Notes under the pieces: model-generated
Database searches by the model: none
What the model was told of the DNA's origin: nothing
Seen by the model: only the letters and a program-made list of their open reading frames with translations
Part shown: piece by piece, positions 44,213-54,275 of the stretch
Layout of the letters: every line of letters starts with the position of its first letter
Numbering within the stretch: the first letter of the stretch is position 1
Made by a program: the position numbers and the translations under genes
Origin: an uncultured Clostridia bacterium
GTDB taxonomy: Bacteria > Bacillota > Clostridia > Oscillospirales > Acutalibacteraceae
Assembly: GCA_945787805.1 (NCBI GenBank)
Contig: CALZID010000001.1
Location: 248,001 to 312,000 of the forward strand
Direction of reading: 5' to 3'
DNA: 64,000 nt

Positions 44213-44917
44213 TCAATCTCTACGCCTATTTACAATAAAAATCAGTCTTAGCAGGTTGCCTATACTAACCGCAAGTGCTGCAACATAAGTCATTGCGGCT
44301 GCTGTCAAAACCTTTTTCGCACCGTTTCTTTCGTCAATATCTAAAATATCGGTCTCATCAATTACACTTAACGCCCGCCTGCTTGCGTTAAATTCAACAG
44401 GTAATGTTGCCAGTTGAAAAAGCACGGCAAAGCAGAAGAAAGCAACACCGGCAACCGCAATCGGTTGAAAGCCGAGAAAAAATCCCAAAACAGCCAACGG
44501 AAAGCCTAATTTTGAGCCGAGAGAAGCAACGGGAAATATAAAATTTCTAATCTTTATCGGTACATAGTTTTCCGCATATTGAGCGGCGTGCCCTGCCTCA
44601 TGACACGCAACGCCGATTGCTGCAACAGATGTTGAATCGTATACTTTTTCGGATAGCCTGATAACATTTGCTCTTGGGTCAAAATGGTCGGTTAAATTAC
44701 CTGAAACACGCTCGATTTTTACATTTGTTATTCCGTAATATCTGAGCACATCAAAGGCTGCCTGTGCACCGGTCAATCCTCTGCTTGATAATACTGAAGA
44801 ATACTTCTTAAATGATGAATTAACACGGGCAGAAGCAATCAGAGAAAGAATAACAAAAGGTAAAACAAAAATTATATAACTGTAATTAGATAAATAATAA
44901 TATGAAAAATAATTCAT
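44213..44917 (-). CDS. Zinc metallopeptidase, YugP family
   Basis: 234-residue membrane protein. Hydrophobic segments at about 12-28 and several after residue 125 flank the zinc motif CHEAGHAAQYAE (HEXXH) near residue 106. The overall pattern fits the YugP/DUF neutral zinc peptidase family, whose substrate is unknown. It lies between fmt and rsmB with gaps of 4 and 2 bases, a placement I do not recall from Bacillus. Confidence 0.88.
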   Translation of the reverse strand: MNYFSYYYLSNYSYIIFVLPFVILSLIASARVNSSFKKYSSVLSSRGLTGAQAAFDVLRYYGITNVKIERVSGNLTDHFDPRANVIRLSEKVYDSTSVAAIGVACHEAGHAAQYAENYVPIKIRNFIFPVASLGSKLGFPLAVLGFFLGFQPIAVAGVAFFCFAVLFQLATLPVEFNASRRALSVIDETDILDIDERNGAKKVLTAAAMTYVAALAVSIGNLLRLIFIVNRRRD

Positions 44918-44921
44918 ATAA

Positions 44922-45854
44922 TTAATCTCCTAAAATGGTTCCTAACTCAATTTTATTACCGCGAAGGTAGCTTGCAGAATCCGTTCTTTTTTTGCCTTCA
45001 GCCTGAAGCTCTGAAATTTCAATGCAATTACCGTCTCCGCAGCATACTACAAGTCTGTTATTATTATCAACAATTTCGCCGCAAACACCCGAAATTTTTT
45101 CATCCAAAATTTTGGATTTATGGATTTTAATATTTTTACCGTTAATTTTAGTTGTTGCAACAGGCCAAGGGGATAATCCGCGGATATGATTATGCACATC
45201 CTTTGCTGACTTATTAAAATCAATCGGGCAGAGCTCTTTTGTAAGAATTGATGCATAGGTTGACTGTGAATCATCTTGTTTAACAGGATTTAAAGTTCCC
45301 CTCTCAACATTTTTCACAGTGTCTATTAAAACCTTAGCGCCGATTTCCGATAACTTGTCAAAAAGCTCGCCGGCATTCATTTCGTCATCAATTTCAATTT
45401 TTTCTTTTAAAAGCATATCACCTGTATCAAGGCCTATATCCATCTGCATTGATGTTACGCCCGTCTCGGTGTCACCGTTTAAGATACTCCATTGAATTGG
45501 GGCAGCGCCGCGAAGCTTAGGTAAAAGCGATGCGTGAATGTTAATGCAACCGTATTTTACACTTTCAAGAATTTCTTTCGGTAAAATCTTGCCGAAAGCA
45601 ACAACGATAATCAAATCGGCATTTAAAGATTTAATTATTTCAAGCGCTTCACCGTCACGCATGGATTTCGGTTGAAATACGGGAAGCTTGTTTTCAACAG
45701 CACAAATCTTCACCGGCGGCGGAGCAAGCTCATAGCCTCTGCCTTTGGGTTTGTCCGGCTGTGTAAAAACGCCGACCACTTCATATTCACTGTTTATCAA
45801 CGCTTTTAAACACGGAACAGAAAAATCGGGTGTTCCCATAAAAATAATTCGCAT
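44922..45854 (-). CDS. fmt: Methionyl-tRNA formyltransferase
   Basis: Formylates initiator Met-tRNA using 10-formyl-tetrahydrofolate. The 310-residue protein has FMGTPDFSVPCL at the start, NIHASLLPKLRGAAPIQWS with the catalytic Asn/His, and DTGDMLLKE with the catalytic Asp. It follows def by 3 bases, so formylation and deformylation genes are coupled. Confidence 0.96.
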   Translation of the reverse strand: MRIIFMGTPDFSVPCLKALINSEYEVVGVFTQPDKPKGRGYELAPPPVKICAVENKLPVFQPKSMRDGEALEIIKSLNADLIIVVAFGKILPKEILESVKYGCINIHASLLPKLRGAAPIQWSILNGDTETGVTSMQMDIGLDTGDMLLKEKIEIDDEMNAGELFDKLSEIGAKVLIDTVKNVERGTLNPVKQDDSQSTYASILTKELCPIDFNKSAKDVHNHIRGLSPWPVATTKINGKNIKIHKSKILDEKISGVCGEIVDNNNRLVVCCGDGNCIEISELQAEGKKRTDSASYLRGNKIELGTILGD

Positions 45855-45857
45855 AAA

Positions 45858-46334
45858 TCAGTCTTCCTTTTCTGCGTATTGTTCAATCTCTTCTTTTGTT
45901 GCATTTCTGTCGGTATAAATAACGCCGTCAAGATGGTCAATTTCATGGCAAAAAGCCTTTGCTTTTAATCCTGTTCCTTTATACACACACCAGTTACCGT
46001 CACGGTTTTGCGCTTTAACTTTAACAGTCATAGGACGCATTGTATATGACTGCTTTCCGGGTAACGAAAGACAACCTTCTACGCCGCATTGTATACCCTC
46101 TTCTTCAATTATTTCGGGATTTATAAGTTCAAGCAAACCGTCTCCAACATCAATAATAACAATTCTGCGAAGCACACCGACTTGAACGGCAGCAAGTCCA
46201 ACGCCATCGGCATTATACATAGTATCTGCCATATCGTCAAGCAACTGAATAACACGGTCGTCAATATTTTCAACTTTTCTGCTCTTTTTTCTTAAAATTG
46301 CATCTTCTTCTGTTCTGATATTTCTAATTGCCAT
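45858..46334 (-). CDS. def: Peptide deformylase
   Basis: Removes the N-formyl group from new proteins. The 158-residue protein carries the three motifs [17 protein letters not shown] and CHEIDHLDG (metal ligands Cys and two His). Length fits the small class I or III type. Sits between priA and fmt, 7 bases after priA. Confidence 0.95.
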   Translation of the reverse strand: MAIRNIRTEEDAILRKKSRKVENIDDRVIQLLDDMADTMYNADGVGLAAVQVGVLRRIVIIDVGDGLLELINPEIIEEEGIQCGVEGCLSLPGKQSYTMRPMTVKVKAQNRDGNWCVYKGTGLKAKAFCHEIDHLDGVIYTDRNATKEEIEQYAEKED

Positions 46335-46341
46335 TTTACCC

Positions 46342-48795
46342 TCACATCACATTTTCAGGATTAAGCTCAGCAAAAATGCTTACATCCTTATATTTTGAGT
46401 TTTTTTCATAAGATTTTAAAAGACTGTCAATCATATTTCGAAATCTTTTACTGTCTTTGCATTTAATAATAATTCTGATTCTGTATTTACCGCCGATTTT
46501 TGCAACTCTTGGCGTAACAGGTCCCAATACAATTATGTTTTCATCGCTAAAATTCTGTGAATGAATTTGTTTTAATTCAGATAAAAACTCATTTGAAGCG
46601 GACAATACTCTCATTTCTTTTTCACCCGAAAAACCGATTACGCACAAATCGCAAAACGGCGGATATATCATTTCTTTTCTTATCGGCAACTCAAGATTAT
46701 AAAAAGATTTATAGTCCTGAGCCCTTGCAAGTGTTACAATTTCGCTATCGGGAAAAGCAGTCTGAATAAATGCTTTACCATGGAAATCTCCTCGACCGCT
46801 TCTGCCGACAACCTGAGTTATTAAATCAAATGCTCTTTCTCCGCTTTTATAATCATCATTAAAAAGCATTTGGTCAATGTTTAACACACCCACAAGCGTT
46901 ACATTGGGAAAATTCAATCCTTTTGCAACCATTTGTGTACCAACAAGTATGTCATATTCGCCTTTGCCGAATTTACTGAATTTTTCATCATAGGAATATC
47001 TTGATGATGTTGTATCCGTATCCATTCGCAGAACTCTTGCATCGGGAACAATCAAATTAAGCTCCTCTTCCAACTTTTGAGTGCCGGTTCCCGTAAATTT
47101 CATTGACTCCTTTCCGCAGTTGGAACATACTTTGGTAAACGGGACTGAATAGCCGCAATAATGACACATCAATCTGCCGTTTTTTATGTGATAGGTCAAC
47201 GAAATACTGCAATTCGGACAAGACATAACCGTGTTACATTCCGTACAAGCTGCATAAGTATTATAACCTCGTCTGTTCAACAGTAAAATTGACTGTTTAT
47301 TATTATTAAAATTCTCACGAAGCTCATCGGCCAAGCGCTTGCTTATACTTTCAAGAACCATATCACTTTGATATGTAGTATCAATAATTTCAACATCGGG
47401 TAATACTGCGTTACCGTATCTCTCGTTCAATTCAAAATACGAATATATGCCGTTTTGAGATTTTGTGAAAGAGTCGATTGACGGAGTAGCAGATGCCAAA
47501 AGAAGCAAACCGTTATTTTTAGATATTCTGTAACCTGCGACATCTCTTGCGTGAAATCGGGGTGACATTTCGGATTTATAGGTATGTTCCTGTTCTTCGT
47601 CAATAATAATCAATCCGATTTCATCAAAAGGTGCAAATACAGCTGAGCGGGTTCCGACAGCAATTTGGGCTTCGCCACGCTTAATTCGCTTCCATTCGTC
47701 AAGCCTCTCGCCCATTGATAATGCGCTGTGAAAAACAGCAACCTTATCGCCGTATCTCTCATGAAAGACAGACAATATCTGCGGCGTCAACGATATTTCG
47801 GGAATCATAACAATAATGCCTTTTGATGACTCCAAGGCTTTATCAATCAGCTTTAAGTAAACCTGCGTTTTTCCGCTGCCTGTAACGCCGTAAAGAAGTG
47901 CCGCTTCGGGTTTATCGGTACACATTAACCGCAGCAAGCCGTCAAATGCTGTGTTCTGCTCATTTGATAAAACAATTTCCCGCATTTTTTGACTGTCAAC
48001 CGAATAGGGGTTTCGATAAACTTCATCAATATATACTTCGACAAATCCTTTGTTTTCAAGAGCTGAAATAACTGCGGCAGAAAATCCTGTAAAATAACAG
48101 ATTTCACGAATAGAAGCGGAGCCAACATCCGCCAACACCTTTACTATTTCCTGTTGTTTTTTAGTCAGTTTAGAAATTATTTCTGCATCATTTTCAATAT
48201 CAATCTTAAGCCGAACCATTTTAACGGTTGCGTCACCGGTTCGTCTGTTTGTATCAATATTTCTAATTAAAGCGCCCTTTTCAGCCATTGTATCTAAAAG
48301 AGTGGTGCTTTTTTTCAGTTTACAGTCTTTAATTATATTTTCACTGTTGACAAAACCGCTTTTTAATTGCAAATATTCAAAAACCCGCAATTCTTCCGCA
48401 TTGAGATAGCTTGTATTATACTCATTATTGTTGGCATAAAGTACCTTTACATTCACAGACATTCCCAACGGTAAAAACATTCTGCACGAATCAAAATATG
48501 TGCAAAAGCATCTATCGTGAATGTAATTTGATGTCAACAGCATCTCACGGGTCAGCAGAGGCTCATCATCAAGTACACAACTGATTGATTTTAATTTTTT
48601 TGGCAAAATCTCGGTATTTGTAACCGAAAAGACCATACCGACGCGTTTTTTGGAAGTATTTCCAAAGGGTACGAGCACCCGTTTACCCGCTTCGACTTCG
48701 TTTATTAAAGAAGAAGGAACAGAATAATCGAATAACATATCAAAAGAATATGCCGTATTTTCAACAGCAACTTTTGCAACAGTTGTCATTCCCAT
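46342..48795 (-). CDS. priA: Primosomal helicase PriA
   Basis: Restarts stalled replication forks. The 817 residues include the DNA-binding N-terminus ([11 protein letters not shown]), Walker [16 protein letters not shown] near residue 300, [10 protein letters not shown] (Walker B), and a cysteine-rich insertion with [13 protein letters not shown] and CHYCGY...CSNC that binds zinc, then [27 protein letters not shown] precedes the ATG. Normal length. Confidence 0.95.
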   Translation of the reverse strand: MGMTTVAKVAVENTAYSFDMLFDYSVPSSLINEVEAGKRVLVPFGNTSKKRVGMVFSVTNTEILPKKLKSISCVLDDEPLLTREMLLTSNYIHDRCFCTYFDSCRMFLPLGMSVNVKVLYANNNEYNTSYLNAEELRVFEYLQLKSGFVNSENIIKDCKLKKSTTLLDTMAEKGALIRNIDTNRRTGDATVKMVRLKIDIENDAEIISKLTKKQQEIVKVLADVGSASIREICYFTGFSAAVISALENKGFVEVYIDEVYRNPYSVDSQKMREIVLSNEQNTAFDGLLRLMCTDKPEAALLYGVTGSGKTQVYLKLIDKALESSKGIIVMIPEISLTPQILSVFHERYGDKVAVFHSALSMGERLDEWKRIKRGEAQIAVGTRSAVFAPFDEIGLIIIDEEQEHTYKSEMSPRFHARDVAGYRISKNNGLLLLASATPSIDSFTKSQNGIYSYFELNERYGNAVLPDVEIIDTTYQSDMVLESISKRLADELRENFNNNKQSILLLNRRGYNTYAACTECNTVMSCPNCSISLTYHIKNGRLMCHYCGYSVPFTKVCSNCGKESMKFTGTGTQKLEEELNLIVPDARVLRMDTDTTSSRYSYDEKFSKFGKGEYDILVGTQMVAKGLNFPNVTLVGVLNIDQMLFNDDYKSGERAFDLITQVVGRSGRGDFHGKAFIQTAFPDSEIVTLARAQDYKSFYNLELPIRKEMIYPPFCDLCVIGFSGEKEMRVLSASNEFLSELKQIHSQNFSDENIIVLGPVTPRVAKIGGKYRIRIIIKCKDSKRFRNMIDSLLKSYEKNSKYKDVSIFAELNPENVM

Positions 48796-48826
48796 AATCT
48801 GACCTCCTTGTATAGTTATTATTTAA

Positions 48827-49036
48827 TTATATATTTTGAATTTCATCAGGTTCAACAATCTCAATTTTGCCTAAAATTATTTCATCAAGTGCCAAGCTTA
48901 CCGGCTTGTCGTCAAGAATTTCACCGTTTTCTTCCGCTTCAAGTGCAATTTCTCTTGCTCTTTTTGCAACTGCCGTAACAAGTGAATATCTGCTCACATT
49001 GTTTTTCAGAACATTTCTTAAATCAGGATTAAACAT
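48827..49036 (-). CDS. rpoZ: RNA polymerase omega subunit
   Basis: 69-residue protein with SRYSLVTAVAKRAREI, the conserved omega segment that clamps the beta-prime C-terminus, then KPVSLALDEIILGKIEI. Position directly after gmk is the common gene order. Low complexity is absent and length is typical. Confidence 0.93.
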   Translation of the reverse strand: MFNPDLRNVLKNNVSRYSLVTAVAKRAREIALEAEENGEILDDKPVSLALDEIILGKIEIVEPDEIQNI

Positions 49037-49074
49037 TAAAATTACCTCGCTTAATTATAAATTATTTCATTGTT

Positions 49075-49647
49075 TTAATATGTAGAATTAAGTGATTTGA
49101 CGATTTCCAGCACATTATTTGACGCTGTTTCAACACTATCGTTGACAACCAAGAAATCGTAATCAACTCTACTTTCCATTTCAGTTTTTGCGATATCTAA
49201 ACGGCGCTGAATGTCAGCCTCGTCTTCGCTGCCTCTGAGTCTGAGTCTTCTCTCAAGCTCTTCCATTGACGGTGGCATAATAAAAATACCGACTGCGTCA
49301 GGATAAAGCTTTTTGATTTTTTTAGCACCCTGAACTTCAATTTTCAGAATGATAGTTTTGCCTTCGTCAAGCCATTTATCAATAGGAGCTTTTGGAGTTC
49401 CGTAAAAGCTTTCACCGTATTGAGCAAACTCGAGCACTTCGTTATTGTCTACCATTTCATCAAAGCGTGATTTTGAAACAAAATAGTAATCCTTACCGTC
49501 AGTTTCATTGTCTCTTATATCACGGGTTGTAAGGGAAACCGACTTTATAAGCTCTTTGTTTTTTTCAAGAACAACTTCAAGAACAGTATCTTTTCCCACG
49601 CCGGAGGGACCGGAAAATATTATCAGTATTCCTTTATTATTCGCCAT
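49075..49647 (-). CDS. gmk: Guanylate kinase
   Basis: Phosphorylates GMP to GDP. P-loop [16 protein letters not shown] near residue 10, [20 protein letters not shown] for GMP binding and [14 protein letters not shown]. The 190-residue form starts at ATG 49647 with CGGAGG 9 bases upstream; upstream GTG and ATG codons overlap that site. The start overlaps the remA stop by 11 bases. Confidence 0.95.
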   Translation of the reverse strand: MANNKGILIIFSGPSGVGKDTVLEVVLEKNKELIKSVSLTTRDIRDNETDGKDYYFVSKSRFDEMVDNNEVLEFAQYGESFYGTPKAPIDKWLDEGKTIILKIEVQGAKKIKKLYPDAVGIFIMPPSMEELERRLRLRGSEDEADIQRRLDIAKTEMESRVDYDFLVVNDSVETASNNVLEIVKSLNSTY

Positions 49648-49903
49648 TTGATTCATCCTCCGTATCACCGTTTGTTTCGGTGCGGTTCAAGATTGTTTCT
49701 GCTTTTAAATATGATGCGACAACATGATTACTATCCATAATAAGAACAGCATGAGTTTTTCTGCCCTGAGTAGCGTCAATCAACATACGATTTTCTTTTG
49801 CTTGAGCAATAATTCTTTTAACGGGTGCGGAATCTGTCGAAACAATCGCAATAACCCTATCAGCATTAACAGCATTACCAAAACCGACATTTATAAGCTT
49901 CAT
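49637..49903 (-). CDS. remA: RemA-family DNA-binding regulator (DUF370)
   Basis: 88 residues beginning [20 protein letters not shown], the RemA/YlzA signature. In B. subtilis it activates biofilm matrix and osmoprotection genes; its target here is unknown. The C-terminal tail is acidic (TEDESNGE). GAGG lies before the ATG. The order yicC-remA-gmk-rpoZ is the same as in B. subtilis. Confidence 0.93.
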   Translation of the reverse strand: MKLINVGFGNAVNADRVIAIVSTDSAPVKRIIAQAKENRMLIDATQGRKTHAVLIMDSNHVVASYLKAETILNRTETNGDTEDESNGE

Positions 49904-49912
49904 TATAATACC

Positions 49913-50797
49913 TCATTCAATGTTTTGAATCTGCTCACGGATTTTCTCAATCTCAGCCTTGATATCAATTACATTTCTCGCAATTGCCACATCTTGAGCC
50001 TTTGAGCCTATTGTGTTTGCTTCACGGTTCATTTCTTGCACAAGAAAATCAATCTTTCGACCGACCGCCTCATCACTGTTTAAGAACAATCTTAACTGGT
50101 CGATATGACTGCGAAGTCTGACAGTTTCTTCCGCAACGGCAACCTTATCTGCGAATATTGCACATTCGGTCAATAAGCGTTGCTCGTCCACCTGAACTTC
50201 CGACAAAAATTCATTTATTCTCGCAAGCAGTCTGTCATTATATTCTTTAACAGTTTCCGGTGAGCGCTTTTCAATTTCCGCAACTTTACCGAGAATTACA
50301 TCTGCTCGGTATAAAACATCGGTTTTAAGCTTGTCGCCTTCCTGCTCGCGCATATCAATAAATTTATCAACGGCAGAGTTCGTTACGGTTTTAACGGCGT
50401 TCCATATTTTTTCTTCGTCAACTTCGTTTTTATGCACTGAAAAAATGTCGCTGTATCTTGAAAGCGATGACATAATATTATCATCGCGAAGACTTAAATT
50501 TAATCTTTCTGCAAGCTCTTTTAATGCATTGCAATAAGACTCGGCCAATGAATGGTTAACTGCAATTTCAACATCATCTTCTTCAAGATTTTCGATTGTT
50601 ACATAACACTCAATTTTGCCTCTTGACACACGAGAGCCTACAAAGCTCTTGAGTTTTTCTTCTAAGAAAGCATAATTTCTCGGAACCCGTGAACTAAATT
50701 CAAAATATCTGTGATTTACACTTTTTAACTCAACGGTTATATTCATCGAATCCACTGTTGACTGACAACGGCCGTAGCCCGTCATACTTCTAATCAT
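49913..50797 (-). CDS. yicC: YicC/YloC-family endoribonuclease
   Basis: 294 residues starting MIRSMTGYGR, the family hallmark, with VNHRYFEFSSRVPR and a C-terminal FLVQEMNREANTIGSKA block. E. coli YicC is an endoribonuclease; activity here is by homology. The ATG at 50797 has TTGGAG 8 bases upstream; the GTG at 50806 overlaps it. Confidence 0.93.
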   Translation of the reverse strand: MIRSMTGYGRCQSTVDSMNITVELKSVNHRYFEFSSRVPRNYAFLEEKLKSFVGSRVSRGKIECYVTIENLEEDDVEIAVNHSLAESYCNALKELAERLNLSLRDDNIMSSLSRYSDIFSVHKNEVDEEKIWNAVKTVTNSAVDKFIDMREQEGDKLKTDVLYRADVILGKVAEIEKRSPETVKEYNDRLLARINEFLSEVQVDEQRLLTECAIFADKVAVAEETVRLRSHIDQLRLFLNSDEAVGRKIDFLVQEMNREANTIGSKAQDVAIARNVIDIKAEIEKIREQIQNIE

Positions 50798-50812
50798 TTG
50801 TTTCACTCCAAA

Positions 50813-51187
50813 CTATTTACAGCAGCTGCCCTTTAAAAGCGTCGGAATATCGCCGCTGTAAATGTTATTTTTCTTTTCAAATCCAAGCATCGACAACACA
50901 TCGGAAATTTCTTCAATCTCACAATACGCAATATATGCATTTCTATTTGCACAGAAATTCAGTGAAGCACGGATATACCCTTCAATCAAAAGCTTGTCCG
51001 CACGGTCACAATCAATTGAAATAATATAGCAATTATAACCGTCTATCGAGAACAAACAATTACCTGCTTTCGTTCCGTCTTCTTCTACTCCGTAATATCC
51101 GCCGTAAATCAGCTTTTCATTAAAGCAATAACGGGGATAAAGCTCTTTGAGCTTTTTAATATCAAAAATCGGTTTATAACAAATCAT
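50813..51187 (-). CDS. Uncharacterized 124-aa protein, possibly GNAT-like
   Basis: I do not firmly recognise it. It starts MICYKPIFDIKKLKELYPRY, is rich in Tyr, Ile and Cys (eight Cys), and ends GSCCK. The segments GYYGVEEDGTKAGNCLFSID and IISIDCDRADKLLIEGYIRA followed by EEISDVLSMLGFEKK are reminiscent of a shortened GNAT acetyltransferase (inference). It lies 2 bases after rluB and 15 before yicC, so it belongs to this operon. Confidence 0.75.
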   Translation of the reverse strand: MICYKPIFDIKKLKELYPRYCFNEKLIYGGYYGVEEDGTKAGNCLFSIDGYNCYIISIDCDRADKLLIEGYIRASLNFCANRNAYIAYCEIEEISDVLSMLGFEKKNNIYSGDIPTLLKGSCCK

Positions 51188-51189
51188 TT

Positions 51190-51930
51190 TTACGCCTTTC
51201 TGTCGGCGGACGATGCAACAATGAGTTTATGAACTTCTTCTTCGGTGAGATTTCTCCAATCGCCCTGCTTCAACATTCCCAGCTTTACCGAACCGATTTG
51301 AGTTCTTTTAAGTCTGGCAACTTCAAGACCTAATGCTTCACACATCTTTCTGATTTGACGGTTTCTGCCTTCATAAATAATTATTTCAAGAACAACTCTG
51401 CCCTCTTGTTTGCTGATGACACGCACCTCAGACGGCAATGTCATTCTACCGTCAATTTCAATACCTGTTGTCAAAGCTGTAATTTGGTCTTCGGTAATTG
51501 ACGGACGAACCGTAACACGATATGTTTTCGGTACATGCTTTGACGGATGAGTCAATGCATTTGCAAATTCACCGTCATCGGTTAAAAGTAAAAGGCCTTC
51601 GGAATCACGGTCAAGTCTGCCCACCGGATAAACTCTTGTTCCCACATCTTCAATGAGCTGAGCGACGCATTTTCTGCCCATTTCATCATTGAGCGTAGTG
51701 ATAAATCCACGGGGTTTATGAAGCATAATATAAGTATTCTTTTTTATCTTAACTACCTTTTTGCCAAAAACAGTAACACTGTCTTTCTTCGGATTTATTT
51801 TATCGCCGACAGTCGCAACACGACCGTTTACTTTTACCTTTCCCGCTGCTATAAGGTCCTCTGCTTTTCTGCGGGAAGCCACGCCGCATTCTGAAAGAAA
51901 TTTTTGTAGCCTAACTTGGTTGTCTGCCAT
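51190..51930 (-). CDS. rluB: 23S rRNA pseudouridine synthase, RluB family
   Basis: 246 residues: an S4 RNA-binding domain (VRLQKFLSECGVASRRKAED) then the RsuA-type catalytic domain with VGRLDRDSEGLLLLTDDG including the catalytic Asp, and GRNRQIRKMCEALG. ATG at 51930 follows TAGGTGA; an upstream in-frame start would overlap dacF. In B. subtilis rluB lies near scpA/B and dacB, as here. Confidence 0.94.
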   Translation of the reverse strand: MADNQVRLQKFLSECGVASRRKAEDLIAAGKVKVNGRVATVGDKINPKKDSVTVFGKKVVKIKKNTYIMLHKPRGFITTLNDEMGRKCVAQLIEDVGTRVYPVGRLDRDSEGLLLLTDDGEFANALTHPSKHVPKTYRVTVRPSITEDQITALTTGIEIDGRMTLPSEVRVISKQEGRVVLEIIIYEGRNRQIRKMCEALGLEVARLKRTQIGSVKLGMLKQGDWRNLTEEEVHKLIVASSADRKA

Positions 51931-51934
51931 AATT

Positions 51935-53062
51935 TCACCTAAAATAATCAATAATCGTCCTAAATAATGTTTTATCTTCTTTTTCAATCGCTTCAATAGG
52001 TACAGAATAATCCGCACAAACAGAAGCCGTGGTTATTATTTTGCCGGTTTCATCGTAAAACTCGACAAAGCCCAGAATATCTCCTTTTTCAATCGGTGCA
52101 TATTCAAAAGGCTTCAAGAGTATTTTACATGTATAGTAAAAATCATTATTTGTCGTTGTAACACTCGGGTTTGAAGAAATATTCAGTTTTACAGAATTCT
52201 CCGAACCCCCGACAACCTTTACCGAGTGATTCTCAATATTGCACTCAAGATTGACCGAGCTGACCTTTTCAAAGCAATAATCATACATTTTTATATGGTC
52301 ATTCCAATCATCCGGTGCATTCAATGTAACTGCGACAAGTATTTTTCCGTCTTTTTCTACTGCTGAAACAAGGCATCTTCCACTTTTTTTGGTAAAACCT
52401 GTTTTTATTCCAAATGCACCGTCATAAAGCCTGAGTAATTTATTACTGTTTGAAAGCACACGCCTATACGGCTCATTACCATAATAAACGGTTTGCTCCT
52501 TAGATGAGCATATCTGCCTGAATACAGGATTTTTAATAGCATAAGAGCCTAACAGTGCCATATCAAATGCTGTGGAATAGTGATTTTCGCCGTCAAGTCC
52601 CGACGGTGTTTCAAATGAAGTTGACTTCATACCGATTTCTTTTGCCTTATAGTTCATCAAAGCAACAAAATCGGATATAGTTCCGCCGACAATATATGCC
52701 GTGGAATTCGCAGCATCGTTTCCCGATTCTAAAAGCATACCCTTAACCAATGTTTTCAATGATATTAAATCGTTTGGTAAAAGTCCGATTGAAGAACCTT
52801 CAACTGAAACCATTTCGTCTGTGACTTCAATATACTCATCGGAAGCACCGTATTCAAGCGCTAAGACAGATGTCATAATTTTTGTTGTACTCGCCATTGG
52901 CAGTTGTTGATACGGATTTTTTGAAAAAACTGTTTCGCCTGTTTCTGCGCAAATTACAACTGCTGATTTTGCAGAAATATCGGTATATTCCAATGCGTAT
53001 CCGTTAAAAGATGTACAACAAAGCAAAGCCAAAACCGCGAGAGTGCAAATTATTTTTTTCAT
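51935..53062 (-). CDS. dacF: D-alanyl-D-alanine carboxypeptidase (DacF/PBP5 type)
   Basis: Low-molecular-weight penicillin-binding protein trimming peptidoglycan stem peptides. 375 residues: signal peptide (about 1-24), the SXXK motif in MASTTKIMTSV, SGN in LLESGNDAANS, and KTGFTKKSG, then a C-terminal beta domain. A terminal hydrophobic anchor is short or absent. Next to gerW and ytfI-like genes, consistent with the sporulation carboxypeptidase DacF. Its ribosome site is inside an inverted repeat. Confidence 0.92.
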   Translation of the reverse strand: MKKIICTLAVLALLCCTSFNGYALEYTDISAKSAVVICAETGETVFSKNPYQQLPMASTTKIMTSVLALEYGASDEYIEVTDEMVSVEGSSIGLLPNDLISLKTLVKGMLLESGNDAANSTAYIVGGTISDFVALMNYKAKEIGMKSTSFETPSGLDGENHYSTAFDMALLGSYAIKNPVFRQICSSKEQTVYYGNEPYRRVLSNSNKLLRLYDGAFGIKTGFTKKSGRCLVSAVEKDGKILVAVTLNAPDDWNDHIKMYDYCFEKVSSVNLECNIENHSVKVVGGSENSVKLNISSNPSVTTTNNDFYYTCKILLKPFEYAPIEKGDILGFVEFYDETGKIITTASVCADYSVPIEAIEKEDKTLFRTIIDYFR

Positions 53063-53066
53063 TATA

Positions 53067-53103
53067 ATATCACCGAAATATTATATGCATATCTCAGTGA
53101 TAT
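53067..53103 (-). other. Inverted repeat covering the dacF ribosome site
   Basis: Minus-strand ATATCACTGA pairs with TCGGTGATAT (one G-U pair) across a 17-base loop containing TATAAT. The GGTGA ribosome site is in the 3' arm, 5 bases before the dacF ATG. It could be an mRNA hairpin or an operator around a weak promoter. Confidence 0.55.
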
Positions 53104-53112
53104 AAGACATAA

Positions 53113-53553
53113 TTACTCCTCTGTTTCTGCCGATGTTTCTGTATTTTTTATCAAAGCGTCGTTATATGCTTTATCCATCTTTGCTTTATTGACGGCATTT
53201 GATACTTTGTCAAACATTTCAGGAACGAGCCCGACAATGCGTTCTGCAGCATTATCAAAAGCAGTGATATGTTTGATATCAACATTGCCGTAAGCGTCAA
53301 TTATAAGAAATGCAACAGGTGTAATTGTAACGCCTGCGCCACCGCCGCCGCCAAAAATATCTTGATTGCTCTTTGACGGAAAATCTGAACCGCCTGATGC
53401 AAAACCATAAGTAACTTTTGAAACAGGGATAATTGTAACACCGTTATCAACTTTCATCGGTTCACCGATGATTGTGTTGACATTGACTAAATCTCTGACC
53501 TTTTCAATTGTAGTTTCAAGAATTCCTGCTGCTGATGATTTTTCTTTCATCAT
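53113..53553 (-). CDS. gerW: Sporulation protein GerW (YtfJ)
   Basis: 146 residues with VNTIIGEPMKVDNGVTIIPV, VTYGFASGGSDFP and the Gly-rich IFGGGGGAGVTITPVAFL, the family signature. In Bacillus it is needed for germination responses. Its start overlaps the stop of the DUF2953 gene (ATGATG), mirroring ytfI-ytfJ in B. subtilis. Supports a spore-forming host. Confidence 0.93.
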   Translation of the reverse strand: MMKEKSSAAGILETTIEKVRDLVNVNTIIGEPMKVDNGVTIIPVSKVTYGFASGGSDFPSKSNQDIFGGGGGAGVTITPVAFLIIDAYGNVDIKHITAFDNAAERIVGLVPEMFDKVSNAVNKAKMDKAYNDALIKNTETSAETEE

Positions 53554-54242
53554 AAAGCACCACCTTCATTTATATTTTCATTATTTTTATTACCGTTTTT
53601 AATTCCTTTCAGGAACTTAATTACAACATTAAATATCAATCGTAACACTAACATAATAGCCGCATTTAAAATAAAAATCGGTCTGACCGAAACAGAAAAA
53701 TCAAACTGTGCATTATTTTTTACGCCGATAAAATCAGGCTCAATTTCAACATCATATTTTTTGACGGTCAAATTTGAACAGATAAAAGACAGTGACGGAA
53801 ATACTTTTTGACATACTTTTCCGTAATCAATTGCAGTTTGCGCTGCGTCGCCGCTTGAAACCGTCATCCACAAATAAAGCTTTCGAAGTATAATATGCTT
53901 TTTTAAAGACGAAAGCATTTTGCCTAAATCGTATGCTGCGTTATTTATAAGCTCAATTACTGCGTTGAAGCCTTGATTTTTATAAAACTTTATAAATATG
54001 TTTTCTTTTTTCTCTGTTGTTGCTGCCGACTCTTCAACAACTTCTTCTTTATCTTTATTTTGCTTTTTATTCTTAGGCGGCTTATCTTTTTTAGGTTTTA
54101 AGGGAATCAATTGAATTTTAATAAAAAGCCACTGAACATTAAGTTTAAAGGAATCAAAATATTCACCGTTTATCGTAATTCTTATACTTAAAATAAGCGT
54201 AATAAATGCAATTATTCCAAGTAATATGTATAACAAAACCAC
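53550..54242 (-). CDS. DUF2953 membrane protein (YtfI-like)
   Basis: 230 residues: an N-terminal hydrophobic helix (about 2-20), a Lys/Glu-rich segment (about 48-80), a beta-rich domain with VKKYDVEIEPDF, and a C-terminal hydrophobic stretch near 190-212. The pattern and the overlap with gerW identify it as the DUF2953/YtfI family. Function unknown; a link to spores is inferred from the neighbour. Confidence 0.85.
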   Translation of the reverse strand: MVLLYILLGIIAFITLILSIRITINGEYFDSFKLNVQWLFIKIQLIPLKPKKDKPPKNKKQNKDKEEVVEESAATTEKKENIFIKFYKNQGFNAVIELINNAAYDLGKMLSSLKKHIILRKLYLWMTVSSGDAAQTAIDYGKVCQKVFPSLSFICSNLTVKKYDVEIEPDFIGVKNNAQFDFSVSVRPIFILNAAIMLVLRLIFNVVIKFLKGIKNGNKNNENINEGGAL

Positions 54243-54275
54243 TAAGCCACCTCCTATATAAAAAATTATATGTAA

